NCBI RefSeq assembly: GCF_036924645.1
Contig: NZ_JAZHRX010000001.1
Coordinates: forward strand, 2,542,001 to 2,606,000
Origin: Bradyrhizobium sp. AZCC 2176
GTDB taxonomy: Bacteria; Pseudomonadota; Alphaproteobacteria; Rhizobiales; Xanthobacteraceae
Direction of reading: 5' to 3'
Length of the DNA stretch: 64,000 nt
The notes beneath the pieces were generated by a model. That model was given only the letters and a program-made list of their open reading frames with translations. It was not told the origin of the DNA and searched no databases. Shown here piece after piece: positions 57,154-64,000 of the stretch; within the stretch, counting starts at the first letter, position 1, and every line of letters begins with the position of its first letter. Position numbers and translations under genes: made by a program.

Positions 57154-57821
57154 TGATGCGCCCGAAAGCACTGATCTCCTGGTCGAGCGGCAAGGATTCG
57201 GCCTTTGCGCTGCATGAGGTGATGCGCGCGGGTGAGTTCGATGTGGTCGGCGCACTGACCACGGTGACCGAGACGTTCGGCCGGGTCTCGATTCACGGCG
57301 TGCGGCAGGAGATATTGCAGGCGCAATGCGAGGCGGCCGGCCTGCCGCCGCGGATCGTGCCGATCCCCTATCCGTGCCCGAACGAGATTTACGAGACGCG
57401 GATGGGGGAAGCGGTCGCGCAGGCTGTTGCTGACGGGATCACGCATATGATTTTCGGCGACCTTTATCTGGCTGACATTCGCGCCTATCGCGAACAGAAG
57501 CTGGCGGGCACCGGCATCACGCCGGTGTTTCCACTGTGGGAGCGGCCGACGGCAGAACTGGCGCAGGCGATGATCGCAAGCGGCCTCGAAGCGCATATCG
57601 CCACCGTCGACCTGAAGAAGCTGCCGGCGGCGTTTGCCGGTCGCGCATTCGATGCGAGGCTATTGGTTGATCTGCCCGAAGGTGTCGATCCCTGCGGCGA
57701 GAATGGCGAGTTTCACACCTGCGTGGTGGCGGGGCCGATGTTTTCGCGGCGGCTTGCGGTGACACCAGGCGAACGCGTCGAGCGCGACGGCTATGCGTAT
57801 TGCGATCTGGTGATGGCATAG
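57153..57821 (+). CDS. Dph6-like ATP pyrophosphatase (adenine nucleotide alpha hydrolase)
   Basis: 222 residues. PP-loop ISWSSGKDSAFAL at the N-terminus binds ATP; TFGRVSIHGVR, MIFGDLYLADIRAYRE and the C-terminal GENGEFHTCV match diphthine-ammonia ligase (Dph6) relatives. Bacteria lack diphthamide, so the bacterial substrate is unknown; an amide-ligase reaction is inferred. It starts inside the stop of the amine oxidase. Confidence 0.88.
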   Translation: MMRPKALISWSSGKDSAFALHEVMRAGEFDVVGALTTVTETFGRVSIHGVRQEILQAQCEAAGLPPRIVPIPYPCPNEIYETRMGEAVAQAVADGITHMIFGDLYLADIRAYREQKLAGTGITPVFPLWERPTAELAQAMIASGLEAHIATVDLKKLPAAFAGRAFDARLLVDLPEGVDPCGENGEFHTCVVAGPMFSRRLAVTPGERVERDGYAYCDLVMA

Positions 57822-57830
57822 CGCGGAATC

Positions 57831-57919
57831 GTAGGGTGGGCAAAGGCGCACTTGCGCCATGCCACCACCACACGCACTGCGCGTGGAATGGTGGGCACGC
57901 TACGCTTTGCCCACCCTAC
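57831..57919. repeat. Palindromic repeat, GTAGGGTGGGCAAAG family (copy 3)
   Basis: GTAGGGTGGGCAAAG and CTTTGCCCACCCTAC at the ends, with GTGGGCAC inside. Convergent gap between the Dph6-like gene and the TSUP permease. Confidence 0.85.
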
Positions 57920-57931
57920 GCAGCTCGCGCG

Positions 57932-58702
57932 TCAGCGCAGCACGCCATCCAATGCCGGCAATCCGAAGATAACCGCCGCCGCGATCAGCGCGTAGCAGAT
58001 CGCGCGGAAGATGGTTTCGCTGGCTTTGCCGAACAGCGAGGCGCCGAACCAGACGCCGACGGCGTAGACGGGGCCGACCACGAACGCGAACAGAATCGCG
58101 TCCAGCGTGATCAGTCCGGTCGCGGCGTAGCTGACGGCGGAGAAGAAATCCGACGCGCCAAAGAACAGCACGATATTGGCGCGGGCAACGACGGGGGCGA
58201 TGGGCCGGCCGAGCCAGTAGCCGACGATCGGCGGGCCGCCGGTCTGGGCCAGCCCGCTGCAAAAGCCGGACAAGCCGCCGATACCGACCGAAATAGCGGC
58301 GTGATCCTTGCCGCGATAGCGCCAACCGGAGAGCAGAAGCAGCAGCAGTGCGAACACGAAGACGGAAATGATCCAGCGTGTCGTCACAGGTTCGAGGCGG
58401 GAAAGAAAATAGGTCCCGATCGGCACGCCGATCAGCGCGCCGGTTACGATGACCGCCGTCGCCTTGCGGTCGGCCTTTTGCCACGCGCCCGGCAGCAGCG
58501 GCGCGGCGGCGACGAAATCGATTATGAGCAGCAGCGCCGCGACCAGCCGTGGGTCGGCGATCGAGCTGGCGAGCGGCATGAAGATCAGCGCCGAACCGAA
58601 CCCGGAAAATCCCCGCGCCGTCCCCGAGACGAAGGCGACCGCGCAGATCGCGATCGCCGCGTTGATGCCGATTTCACCCGGTATGAGCGCCGCAGGATTC
58701 AT
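57932..58702 (-). CDS. TSUP family (TauE/SafE) membrane permease
   Basis: 256 residues with about seven to eight membrane helices. GTARGFSGFGSALIFMPL and GFCSGLAQTGGPPIVGYWLG are the two inverted repeats typical of the family, each with a Gly-rich Phe-containing motif. Relatives export sulfite or sulfoacetate-type anions. The substrate here cannot be read. It lies 6 bases downstream of pheT on the same strand. Confidence 0.9.
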   Translation of the reverse strand: MNPAALIPGEIGINAAIAICAVAFVSGTARGFSGFGSALIFMPLASSIADPRLVAALLLIIDFVAAAPLLPGAWQKADRKATAVIVTGALIGVPIGTYFLSRLEPVTTRWIISVFVFALLLLLLSGWRYRGKDHAAISVGIGGLSGFCSGLAQTGGPPIVGYWLGRPIAPVVARANIVLFFGASDFFSAVSYAATGLITLDAILFAFVVGPVYAVGVWFGASLFGKASETIFRAICYALIAAAVIFGLPALDGVLR

Positions 58703-58708
58703 GCGGCA

Positions 58709-61117
58709 TCATGCCCGCAAGGTGCCGCCGGTCTTCTTCGTCACCTCGGCCACGATCTTGGCCGCCACCGCGTCGATCTCCTGGTCCGTCAGGGTTTTTT
58801 CGCGCGGCTGGATCGTCACGGCGATCGCAACCGACTTCTTGTCCGGATCGATGCCCTTGCCTTCGTAGACGTCGAATATGGTCACATCCGTGATCAGTTT
58901 CTTGTCTGCGGCTTGCGCCGATCGCACGATGTCACCAGCCTTCACGGTACGGTCGACGATGAAGGCAAAGTCGCGCGACACCGGCTGGAACGCGGAGAGT
59001 TCGAGCAGCGGCTTGGCCCGGGTCGCCCTCGTCTTGGCGTCGGGAATGCGGTCGAGGATCACCTCGAATGCGATCAGCGGGCCGTCGGCGCCGAGCGCTT
59101 CCAGCGTGCGCGGGTGCAGCTCGCCGAAATAGCCGAGCACGTTTTGCGGACCGATCTGGATGGTGCCGGAACGCCCGGGATGCAGCCACGCAGGTCCACC
59201 GGGAACGATCTGCAACGCCTGCATCGGCGCGCCGGCAGCCCCAAGCACCGCGAATGCGTCGGCTTTGGCGTCGAGCGCATCAGTCGTCGCCGAGCCGGAC
59301 CAATGCCGCCCCATGCCTTTCGACGATGCAAAGCCGTGGCGCACGCCCGAGGCCGCGACGAACTGGTTCTCGGGCCTGTCGCCCTTGAAGATCTGCCCGA
59401 CCTCGAACAGTGCGACATCGGAGGTGCCGCGGTTGGCGTTGGCCTGCGCCGCCGCGACGAGGCCCGGCAACAGGCTCGGCCGCATGTCCGAGAGGTCGGA
59501 GGCGATCGGGTTGGCGAGCGCGAGTTCGGCCTGGCCGCCGTCGAACATCTCAGCATGCGGCTTGGAAATGAACGACCATGTCACGGCTTCCACCATGCCG
59601 CGCACCGCCAGCGCGCGCTTGGCGCGACGGGTACGGTTCTGGATCGTGGTCAGCACCGGCTTGCGGGCTTCGTCGCCGCGCTCGAACGGCGTCATCGGCA
59701 CCTTGTCGACGCCGACGATGCGCACGATCTCCTCGACGATGTCGGCCTTGCCGTGCACATCGGTGCGCCAGGAGGGGACAGCGACCTTCACCACCGGGCC
59801 GCTACCGGCGACCATGAAGCCGAGATGGCCGAGAATGCGCCGCATCTCGACCAGCGGCACCTCGATCCCGGCGAGACGTTTCACCTCGGTCAGCGGGAAA
59901 TCGATGATGCGATCGTCGCCGAACGCGTTACCAACAATCACGCTCTCCGACGGCATGCCGCCGCACATCTCCATGACGAGTTTGGTCGCAAGCTCCAGCC
60001 CCGGCACCATGAAGGCCGGATCGACGCCGCGCTCGAACCGATAACGCGCATCCGAATTGATGCCGAGCTTGCGGCCGGTCTGCGCGATGTTGATCTCGTT
60101 CCACAGCGCCGATTCGATCAGCACGTCAGTGGTGTTCTCGTCGCAGCCGGAGGTCTCGCCGCCCATGATGCCGGCCAGCGATTCGACGCCATGTTCATCC
60201 GCGATCACGCAGATCGAGGGATCGAGCGTGTAGGTGCGGCCGTCGAGCGCCAGCAGGCTTTCGCCCTGCTTGGCGCGGCGCACGGTGAGATTGCCGCTCA
60301 CCTTCCTGGCGTCGAACACATGCAGCGGCCGGGCGCGGTCGTAGGTCATGAAGTTGGTGATGTCGACCAGCGCATTGATCGGGCGCAGCCCGATCGAGAT
60401 CAGGCGCTTCTGCAGCCACTCAGGGGAGGGTCCGTTCCTGACGCCGCGCACCAGCCGCAGCGCAAAGCCCGGGCACAGCGTGGCGTCTTCCACCGTCACC
60501 TTCACCGGGCAGGGGAATTCACCTTTGACCGGCTTGATGCCGGGATCGATAAGCTTGCCCATGTCGGCGGCGGAGAGGTCGCGCGCGATGCCGTGCACGC
60601 CGGTGCAGTCCTGGCGGTTCGGCGTCAGATTGATTTCCAGCACGGGATCGCCGAGGCCTGCCCATTCGGCATAGCCCTTGCCGATCGGTGCATCGGCCGG
60701 CAATTCCATGATGCCGTCGTGATCTTCGGAAATCTCGAGCTCCGCCGCCGAGCACAGCATGCCGCGGCTTTCGACGCCGCGGATGGTACCAACGCCGAGC
60801 GTGATGTTCTTGCCGGGGATGAAGGTGCCGGGAGGAGAGAACACGCTGACGAGGCCGGCGCGCGCATTCGGCGCGCCGCAGACCACCTGCACCGGCGCAG
60901 CTCCATTGCCGGTATCGACCATGCACACCCGCAGGCGATCGGCATTCGGATGCTGCTCGGCCGAGATCACCCGGGCGATCGAAAACGGCGCCAGCGCCTT
61001 TGCCTTGTCCTCGATGTTCTCGACCTCGAGCCCGATCATGGTGAGCTTGTCGGCGAGCTTTTCCAGCGGCTCGTCGGTGTCGAGATGTTCCTTCAGCCAG
61101 GAGAGCGTGAATTTCAT
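58709..61117 (-). CDS. pheT: Phenylalanine-tRNA ligase beta subunit
   Basis: 802 residues, usual length. N-terminal [14 protein letters not shown], the tRNA-binding EMAP-like domain (about 39-150; [12 protein letters not shown]), the B3/4 and B5 domains, the catalytic-like core ([21 protein letters not shown]), and the C-terminal anticodon-binding FDX-ACB domain ([11 protein letters not shown]). Beta subunit of the alpha2beta2 enzyme. It lies 115 bases after pheS on the same strand; the gap holds only non-coding sequence. Confidence 0.97.
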   Translation of the reverse strand: MKFTLSWLKEHLDTDEPLEKLADKLTMIGLEVENIEDKAKALAPFSIARVISAEQHPNADRLRVCMVDTGNGAAPVQVVCGAPNARAGLVSVFSPPGTFIPGKNITLGVGTIRGVESRGMLCSAAELEISEDHDGIMELPADAPIGKGYAEWAGLGDPVLEINLTPNRQDCTGVHGIARDLSAADMGKLIDPGIKPVKGEFPCPVKVTVEDATLCPGFALRLVRGVRNGPSPEWLQKRLISIGLRPINALVDITNFMTYDRARPLHVFDARKVSGNLTVRRAKQGESLLALDGRTYTLDPSICVIADEHGVESLAGIMGGETSGCDENTTDVLIESALWNEINIAQTGRKLGINSDARYRFERGVDPAFMVPGLELATKLVMEMCGGMPSESVIVGNAFGDDRIIDFPLTEVKRLAGIEVPLVEMRRILGHLGFMVAGSGPVVKVAVPSWRTDVHGKADIVEEIVRIVGVDKVPMTPFERGDEARKPVLTTIQNRTRRAKRALAVRGMVEAVTWSFISKPHAEMFDGGQAELALANPIASDLSDMRPSLLPGLVAAAQANANRGTSDVALFEVGQIFKGDRPENQFVAASGVRHGFASSKGMGRHWSGSATTDALDAKADAFAVLGAAGAPMQALQIVPGGPAWLHPGRSGTIQIGPQNVLGYFGELHPRTLEALGADGPLIAFEVILDRIPDAKTRATRAKPLLELSAFQPVSRDFAFIVDRTVKAGDIVRSAQAADKKLITDVTIFDVYEGKGIDPDKKSVAIAVTIQPREKTLTDQEIDAVAAKIVAEVTKKTGGTLRA

Positions 61118-61232
61118 GGTCTTTGCTTCTCTTGTCCCTGCTCCCGCGCCAGTCCGCCGAAGTCTTGGCGAAGGCAGATGTGGGCGAGGGTCAGGGTGCG
61201 GGCTCTCTCCGCGACGGAAGTCTCGGCGAGGT

Positions 61233-62315
61233 TCACGTGCTCAACCCCCCCGCGAGCGTCGGGACGTCGAGCGGCTTGAAGCCGTAATGCGAAAGCCAGC
61301 GGACGTCGCTGTCGAACAACTGCCGCAAGTCGGCGATGCCGTATTTCAGCATCGCGATACGGTCGAGGCCCATGCCCCAGGCAAAGCCCTGATAGACGTC
61401 GGGATCGATGCCGCAGGCGCGCAGCACGTTCGGGTGCACCATGCCGCAGCCGAGAATCTCGAGCCAATCCTCGCCCTCGCCGAAGCGGATCTCGCCCTTG
61501 TCGCGCCGGCACTGGATGTCGACCTCGAGCGAGGGCTCGGTGAACGGAAAGAACGACGGGCGGAACCGCATGTTGATGTGATCGACCTCGAAGAACGCCT
61601 TGCAGAACTCGTGCAGGATCCATTTGAGATGGCCGAGATGCGAGCCCTTGTCGATGACGAGGCCCTCGACCTGGTGGAACTGCGGCGTGTGCGTCGCGTC
61701 GGAATCGATGCGATAGGTGCGGCCCGGACAGACCACGCGGATCGGCGGTTTCTGCGACAACATCGTGCGCACCTGCACCGGCGACGTATGCGTGCGCAAC
61801 AGCATGCGCGAACCATCTTCCTTCGGATTGAAGAAGAAGGTGTCGTGCATCTCCCGCGCCGGATGGCCCTCGGGGAAATTCAGCTTTGTGAAGTTGTAAT
61901 CGTCGGTCTCGATATCGGGACCTTCGGCGATCGCAAATCCCATGTCGGCGAAGATCGTGTTGACCTCCTCGAACACCTGGCTCAGCGGATGGATGCGGCC
62001 CTGCTCGGCCGCGGCTTCGCGCAGCGGCAGCGTGACGTCGATGGTTTCCGAAGCAAGCCGGGCATCGAGTGCCGCCGATTTCAGGATGTCACGGCGCGCG
62101 GAAAGGGCCTGCGTGACCTTGTCCTTGGCGAGGTTGATCGCGGCGCCCTGGGTTTTGCGTTCCTCCGGCGACATCTTGCCGAGGGTAGCGAGCAATGCGG
62201 AGATCGAGCCTTTCTTGCCGAGCGCTGCCACGCGCACGGCCTCGAGGGCTGCTTCATCGCCGGCGGCGGCGATCTGGCTGAGAATGGTCTGTTCGAGTGT
62301 GGCGAGGTCGGACAT
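61233..62315 (-). CDS. pheS: Phenylalanine-tRNA ligase alpha subunit
   Basis: 360 residues. N-terminal coiled coil ([33 protein letters not shown]), then the class II core: [24 protein letters not shown] motif 2, [12 protein letters not shown], the phenylalanine-binding QVEGLVIDK and [17 protein letters not shown], and [10 protein letters not shown] motif. It catalyses charging of tRNA-Phe. Start MSDLATLEQ at 62313-62315; an in-frame upstream extension runs into a repeat and was rejected. Confidence 0.97.
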   Translation of the reverse strand: MSDLATLEQTILSQIAAAGDEAALEAVRVAALGKKGSISALLATLGKMSPEERKTQGAAINLAKDKVTQALSARRDILKSAALDARLASETIDVTLPLREAAAEQGRIHPLSQVFEEVNTIFADMGFAIAEGPDIETDDYNFTKLNFPEGHPAREMHDTFFFNPKEDGSRMLLRTHTSPVQVRTMLSQKPPIRVVCPGRTYRIDSDATHTPQFHQVEGLVIDKGSHLGHLKWILHEFCKAFFEVDHINMRFRPSFFPFTEPSLEVDIQCRRDKGEIRFGEGEDWLEILGCGMVHPNVLRACGIDPDVYQGFAWGMGLDRIAMLKYGIADLRQLFDSDVRWLSHYGFKPLDVPTLAGGLST

Positions 62316-62364
62316 GGCGACGGATACCTTTTGGGCAACGTGCGCTCGCAGTCCATACGGGATC

Positions 62365-62456
62365 GTCATCATCCGCGAAGGCGGATGATCCAGTAACCCC
62401 CGGGGTCAATATGTCAGTCGGTGGTTACTGGATGCCCCGCCTGCGCGGGGCATGAC
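62365..62456. repeat. Palindromic repeat, gtcatgccccgcgcaggcggggcatccag family
   Basis: GTCATCATCCGCGAAGGC, GATGATCCAGTAACC then GGTTACTGGATGCCCCGCC, CGGGGCATGAC. Two nested hairpins between pheS and rplT; may modulate readthrough from rplT to pheS. Confidence 0.7.
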
Positions 62457-62490
62457 ACCGCAATTGCAAGACGCCGTAGCGATTGCGAGC

Positions 62491-62850
62491 TCAAGCCGCC
62501 AGCACGGCCTTGGCCTTCTCGGCGATCGCCTGGAATGCCGCCGGCTCGTTGATGGCGAGATCCGACAGCACCTTGCGGTCGACCGTGATACCCGACTTCG
62601 ACAGGCCGTTGATAAAGACGCTGTAGGTCATGCCGAACGGACGCACGGCCGCGTTCAGGCGCTGGATCCAGAGCGCGCGGAAGGTGCGCTTCTTGCGCTT
62701 GCGGTCGCGGAACGCATACTGCCCGGCCTTCTCGACGGCGGCCTTGGCGGCGCGGATGGTGTTCTTGCGGCGGCCGGAGAAACCCTTGGCGGCCTTGTAG
62801 ACTTTCTTGTGCCTGGCGTGAGAGGTCACACCGCGTTTGACGCGAGACAT
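62491..62850 (-). CDS. rplT: 50S ribosomal protein L20
   Basis: 119 residues, basic, needed for 50S assembly. [36 protein letters not shown] and the C-terminal [17 protein letters not shown] are diagnostic. It lies 77 bases after rpmI on the same strand. In E. coli L20 represses its own operon. Confidence 0.98.
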   Translation of the reverse strand: MSRVKRGVTSHARHKKVYKAAKGFSGRRKNTIRAAKAAVEKAGQYAFRDRKRKKRTFRALWIQRLNAAVRPFGMTYSVFINGLSKSGITVDRKVLSDLAINEPAAFQAIAEKAKAVLAA

Positions 62851-62927
62851 GACTGCTATCCTTGAATTTTAAATCGGTGATGGATCGCCGCGCGGACGCG
62901 GCCGGCTTTAGCGGAGTGCGAGCGCGA

Positions 62928-63128
62928 TCAGGCGTTCGGCAAGAAGTACTTCTTGACGTTGTCGCCGTCGGTCTTGAACAGCACGCGGGTGCCGCGGAGC
63001 TGACGAATCTGCTTCTTCGTCCGCTTGATCATGCCGTGGCGCTTACCGCGCTGGGCGTGCATCACTTTGCCGGTGGCAGTCACCTTGAAGCGCTTTTTAG
63101 CGCCTGACTTGGTCTTCAGCTTGGGCAT
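62928..63128 (-). CDS. rpmI: 50S ribosomal protein L35
   Basis: 66 residues. [22 protein letters not shown] and the [21 protein letters not shown] region are diagnostic. First gene of rpmI-rplT-pheS-pheT on the minus strand, with GGAGAG a few bases before the ATG and a hairpin with T run 23 bases before it. Confidence 0.98.
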   Translation of the reverse strand: MPKLKTKSGAKKRFKVTATGKVMHAQRGKRHGMIKRTKKQIRQLRGTRVLFKTDGDNVKKYFLPNA

Positions 63129-63150
63129 TTGGCTCTCCTATCGGCCACAG

Positions 63151-63171
63151 AAAAATGCGCCCGAGGGGCGC
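63151..63171 (-). terminator. Hairpin with T run just upstream of rpmI (possible attenuator)
   Basis: On the minus strand GCGCCC-CTC-GGGCGC is followed by ATTTTT, ending 23 bases before the rpmI start. This looks like an intrinsic terminator in the leader of the ribosomal protein genes. On the plus strand the hairpin is followed by TTTT as well. Confidence 0.5.
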
Positions 63172-63402
63172 TTTTGCGGCTTAAAATGCTCGTTAGAGCG
63201 TTGAAAGTGCTCAGGCTTTCCCAGAAAACGAGATAACCCGCACGGACATCGACACGGCAGCCCTTGATCAGCCGGGCGATGAAGGTCGGGCTTATGGCAG
63301 AGGAAGCGTCAATTGGCAATGATGAACCGCGCAAGCCGGTGCTGCTACCTACCCCCGTATGCCCGCGTATGTCATTAACACCTCGGTGTGGAGCAGGAAC
63401 AA

Positions 63403-63834
63403 ATGACCCGTTTTCAGCGATCGATTACCTGCTTTAACGCTTCTCATGGCCTTCGCAACGCGCGCTGCCTTCCCGTTTTCGCCGCGCTGGCCGTCATGGC
63501 GACCCCGGTCACGGCCGAAGCCGCGCCGAGGGGAGCCAGGGCAATCCGAGCCTACGACGGAACCTGGAACGTGGTCTTCGCTACCACGCGGGGCAATTGC
63601 AGTTCAGGCTACAGCGTTCCCTTCACCGTCATCGGCAGCCGGGTTTCATCGGCTGGCGGCGGCAGGGTTTCGGGATCAGTCAGTCGCGCCGGTGTTGTTG
63701 CGGTCAGGGTTTCGGTCGGCGCATCCCGCGCCAGCGGCGGCGGCCGGCTAGTGGGCAGCTACGGCGCGGGCTGGTGGCGCGGCATCATCACCGGCGACCG
63801 TTGCAGCGGCACTTGGCAGGCCGCGCGGAGCTAG
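63403..63834 (+). CDS. Small secreted protein of unknown function
   Basis: 143 residues. A long signal region contains ARCLPVFAALAVMATPVTAEAAP (cleavage near AEA-AP). The mature part begins YDGTWNVVFATTRGNCSSGYSVPF and ends RCSGTWQAARS, with two cysteines likely paired, and a Gly/Ser-rich beta middle. This pattern recurs in rhizobial small secreted proteins, but no function is known. ATG at 63403, AGGA 4 bases upstream. It lies on the opposite strand between infC and rpmI. Confidence 0.72.
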   Translation: MTRFQRSITCFNASHGLRNARCLPVFAALAVMATPVTAEAAPRGARAIRAYDGTWNVVFATTRGNCSSGYSVPFTVIGSRVSSAGGGRVSGSVSRAGVVAVRVSVGASRASGGGRLVGSYGAGWWRGIITGDRCSGTWQAARS

Positions 63835-63864
63835 GCGTCCAGCTCGGGCCGTCCGCGTAAAGAG

Positions 63865-63894
63865 AAACGGCCCGCCGGATCATCCGACGGGCCG
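63865..63894 (-). terminator. Rho-independent terminator of infC
   Basis: CGGCCCG-x-CGGAT pairs with ATCCG-x-CGGGCCG (63868-63894, one mismatch). Read on the minus strand it is followed by TTTCTCTTT. It lies 28 bases after the infC stop, and could also stop transcription from the small secreted protein gene. Confidence 0.75.
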
Positions 63895-63921
63895 CTCTGC
63901 ATCAATCCCAACCAACTCGAA

Positions 63922-64000
63922 TCAACGCGGCGCCAGCACCATCACGACCTGGCGGCCTTCGAAACGCGCGTCCTGCTCGACCTTGGCGAACTCGGCGACA
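63922..64000 (-). CDS. infC: Translation initiation factor IF-3, C-terminal end
   Basis: Only the last 25 residues are in the window. They read VAEFAKVEQDARFEGRQVVM followed by VLAPR and a stop at 63922-63924. The GRQVVMVLAPR ending and the neighbourhood of rpmI-rplT-pheS identify IF-3. The start lies beyond the window. Confidence 0.88.
   Translation of the reverse strand, partial: VAEFAKVEQDARFEGRQVVMVLAPR

Noticed and set aside
57800..61279. A 1159-residue open frame on the plus strand over pheT and the TSUP gene
   Set aside because: It is antisense to two clear genes, rich in Arg/His/Asp/Gln, with no recognisable domain. High GC leaves such frames open by chance.
1..64000. tRNA, rRNA, CRISPR array, prophage or intact insertion sequence
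   Set aside because: No cloverleaf, spacer array, integrase or transposase was seen in any gap or frame, although covariance-model searches could not be run.

Overview
The window looks like a chromosome segment of a high-GC alphaproteobacterium of the Bradyrhizobium/Nitrobacteraceae group. The main evidence is gene order: hslU-DUF2585-GNAT-hslV | hisB-DUF2628-hisH-hisA-hisF-hisE-coaA; rsmI-yraN-gshB opposite a LpoA-like lipoprotein; hemW-rdgB-rph | hrcA-grpE; dnaK-dnaJ-pmtA; and infC | rpmI-rplT-pheS-pheT. The short palindromic repeats scattered between genes are also typical of that group. No tRNA, rRNA, CRISPR array or intact insertion sequence was recognised. Species assignment is inference, since no search was run.

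Layout. 0-4.2 kb: C-terminal part of a Smr-domain protein, a membrane protein with an apparent compensated frameshift, and the HslUV protease genes with two extra genes between them. 4.3-9.1 kb: histidine biosynthesis, mostly overlapping or closely spaced, ending in pantothenate kinase. 9.2-12.8 kb: a hybrid histidine kinase, a small exported protein, and a 0.6 kb dispersed repeat that carries only spurious reading frames. 12.8-19.9 kb: YifB ATPase, small unknown proteins, a Tat-exported metallo-beta-lactamase-fold protein, a coiled-coil membrane protein, gshB, yraN and rsmI. 20.2-25.9 kb: cell-wall lipoprotein, hemW, rdgB, rph, hrcA, grpE. 25.9-29.2 kb: VOC protein, AraC regulator, exported nicotinamidase-like protein, exported unknown. 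29.7-35.5 kb: heat-shock genes dnaK and dnaJ behind an RpoH-type promoter, then pmtA, an FMN reductase, pyrF and a DUF1330 gene.

35.5-42.7 kb is the most unusual part. It is a self-contained type I secretion locus: a 434-residue protein built almost entirely of 38 uninterrupted Ca2+-binding nonapeptides with no lysine or arginine; a PrtD-type ABC exporter; an HlyD-type adaptor; a LuxR-type regulator; and an exported M23 peptidase. A strong GC hairpin separates the substrate gene from the exporter genes. Flanking genes on both sides (DUF1330 upstream, dapB downstream) are ordinary, so this reads as an accessory insertion.

42.9-48.7 kb: dapB, gpmA, an AdaB-like methyltransferase regulator, DUF2244, nth, an EI24/CysZ-like membrane protein and an HMG-CoA lyase-family enzyme. 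48.8-54.5 kb is a metal-homeostasis block. A Cu+ P-type ATPase faces a CsoR repressor across a palindromic operator. NikR faces a TonB-dependent receptor across an exact GTATGA-N16-TCATAC NikR operator, which points to nickel uptake. 54.5-58.7 kb: YiiX-like amidase, Tat-exported flavin amine oxidase, Dph6-like ATPase and a TSUP permease. 58.7-64 kb: pheT, pheS, rplT and rpmI behind a possible attenuator, a small secreted protein, and the C-terminal end of infC.
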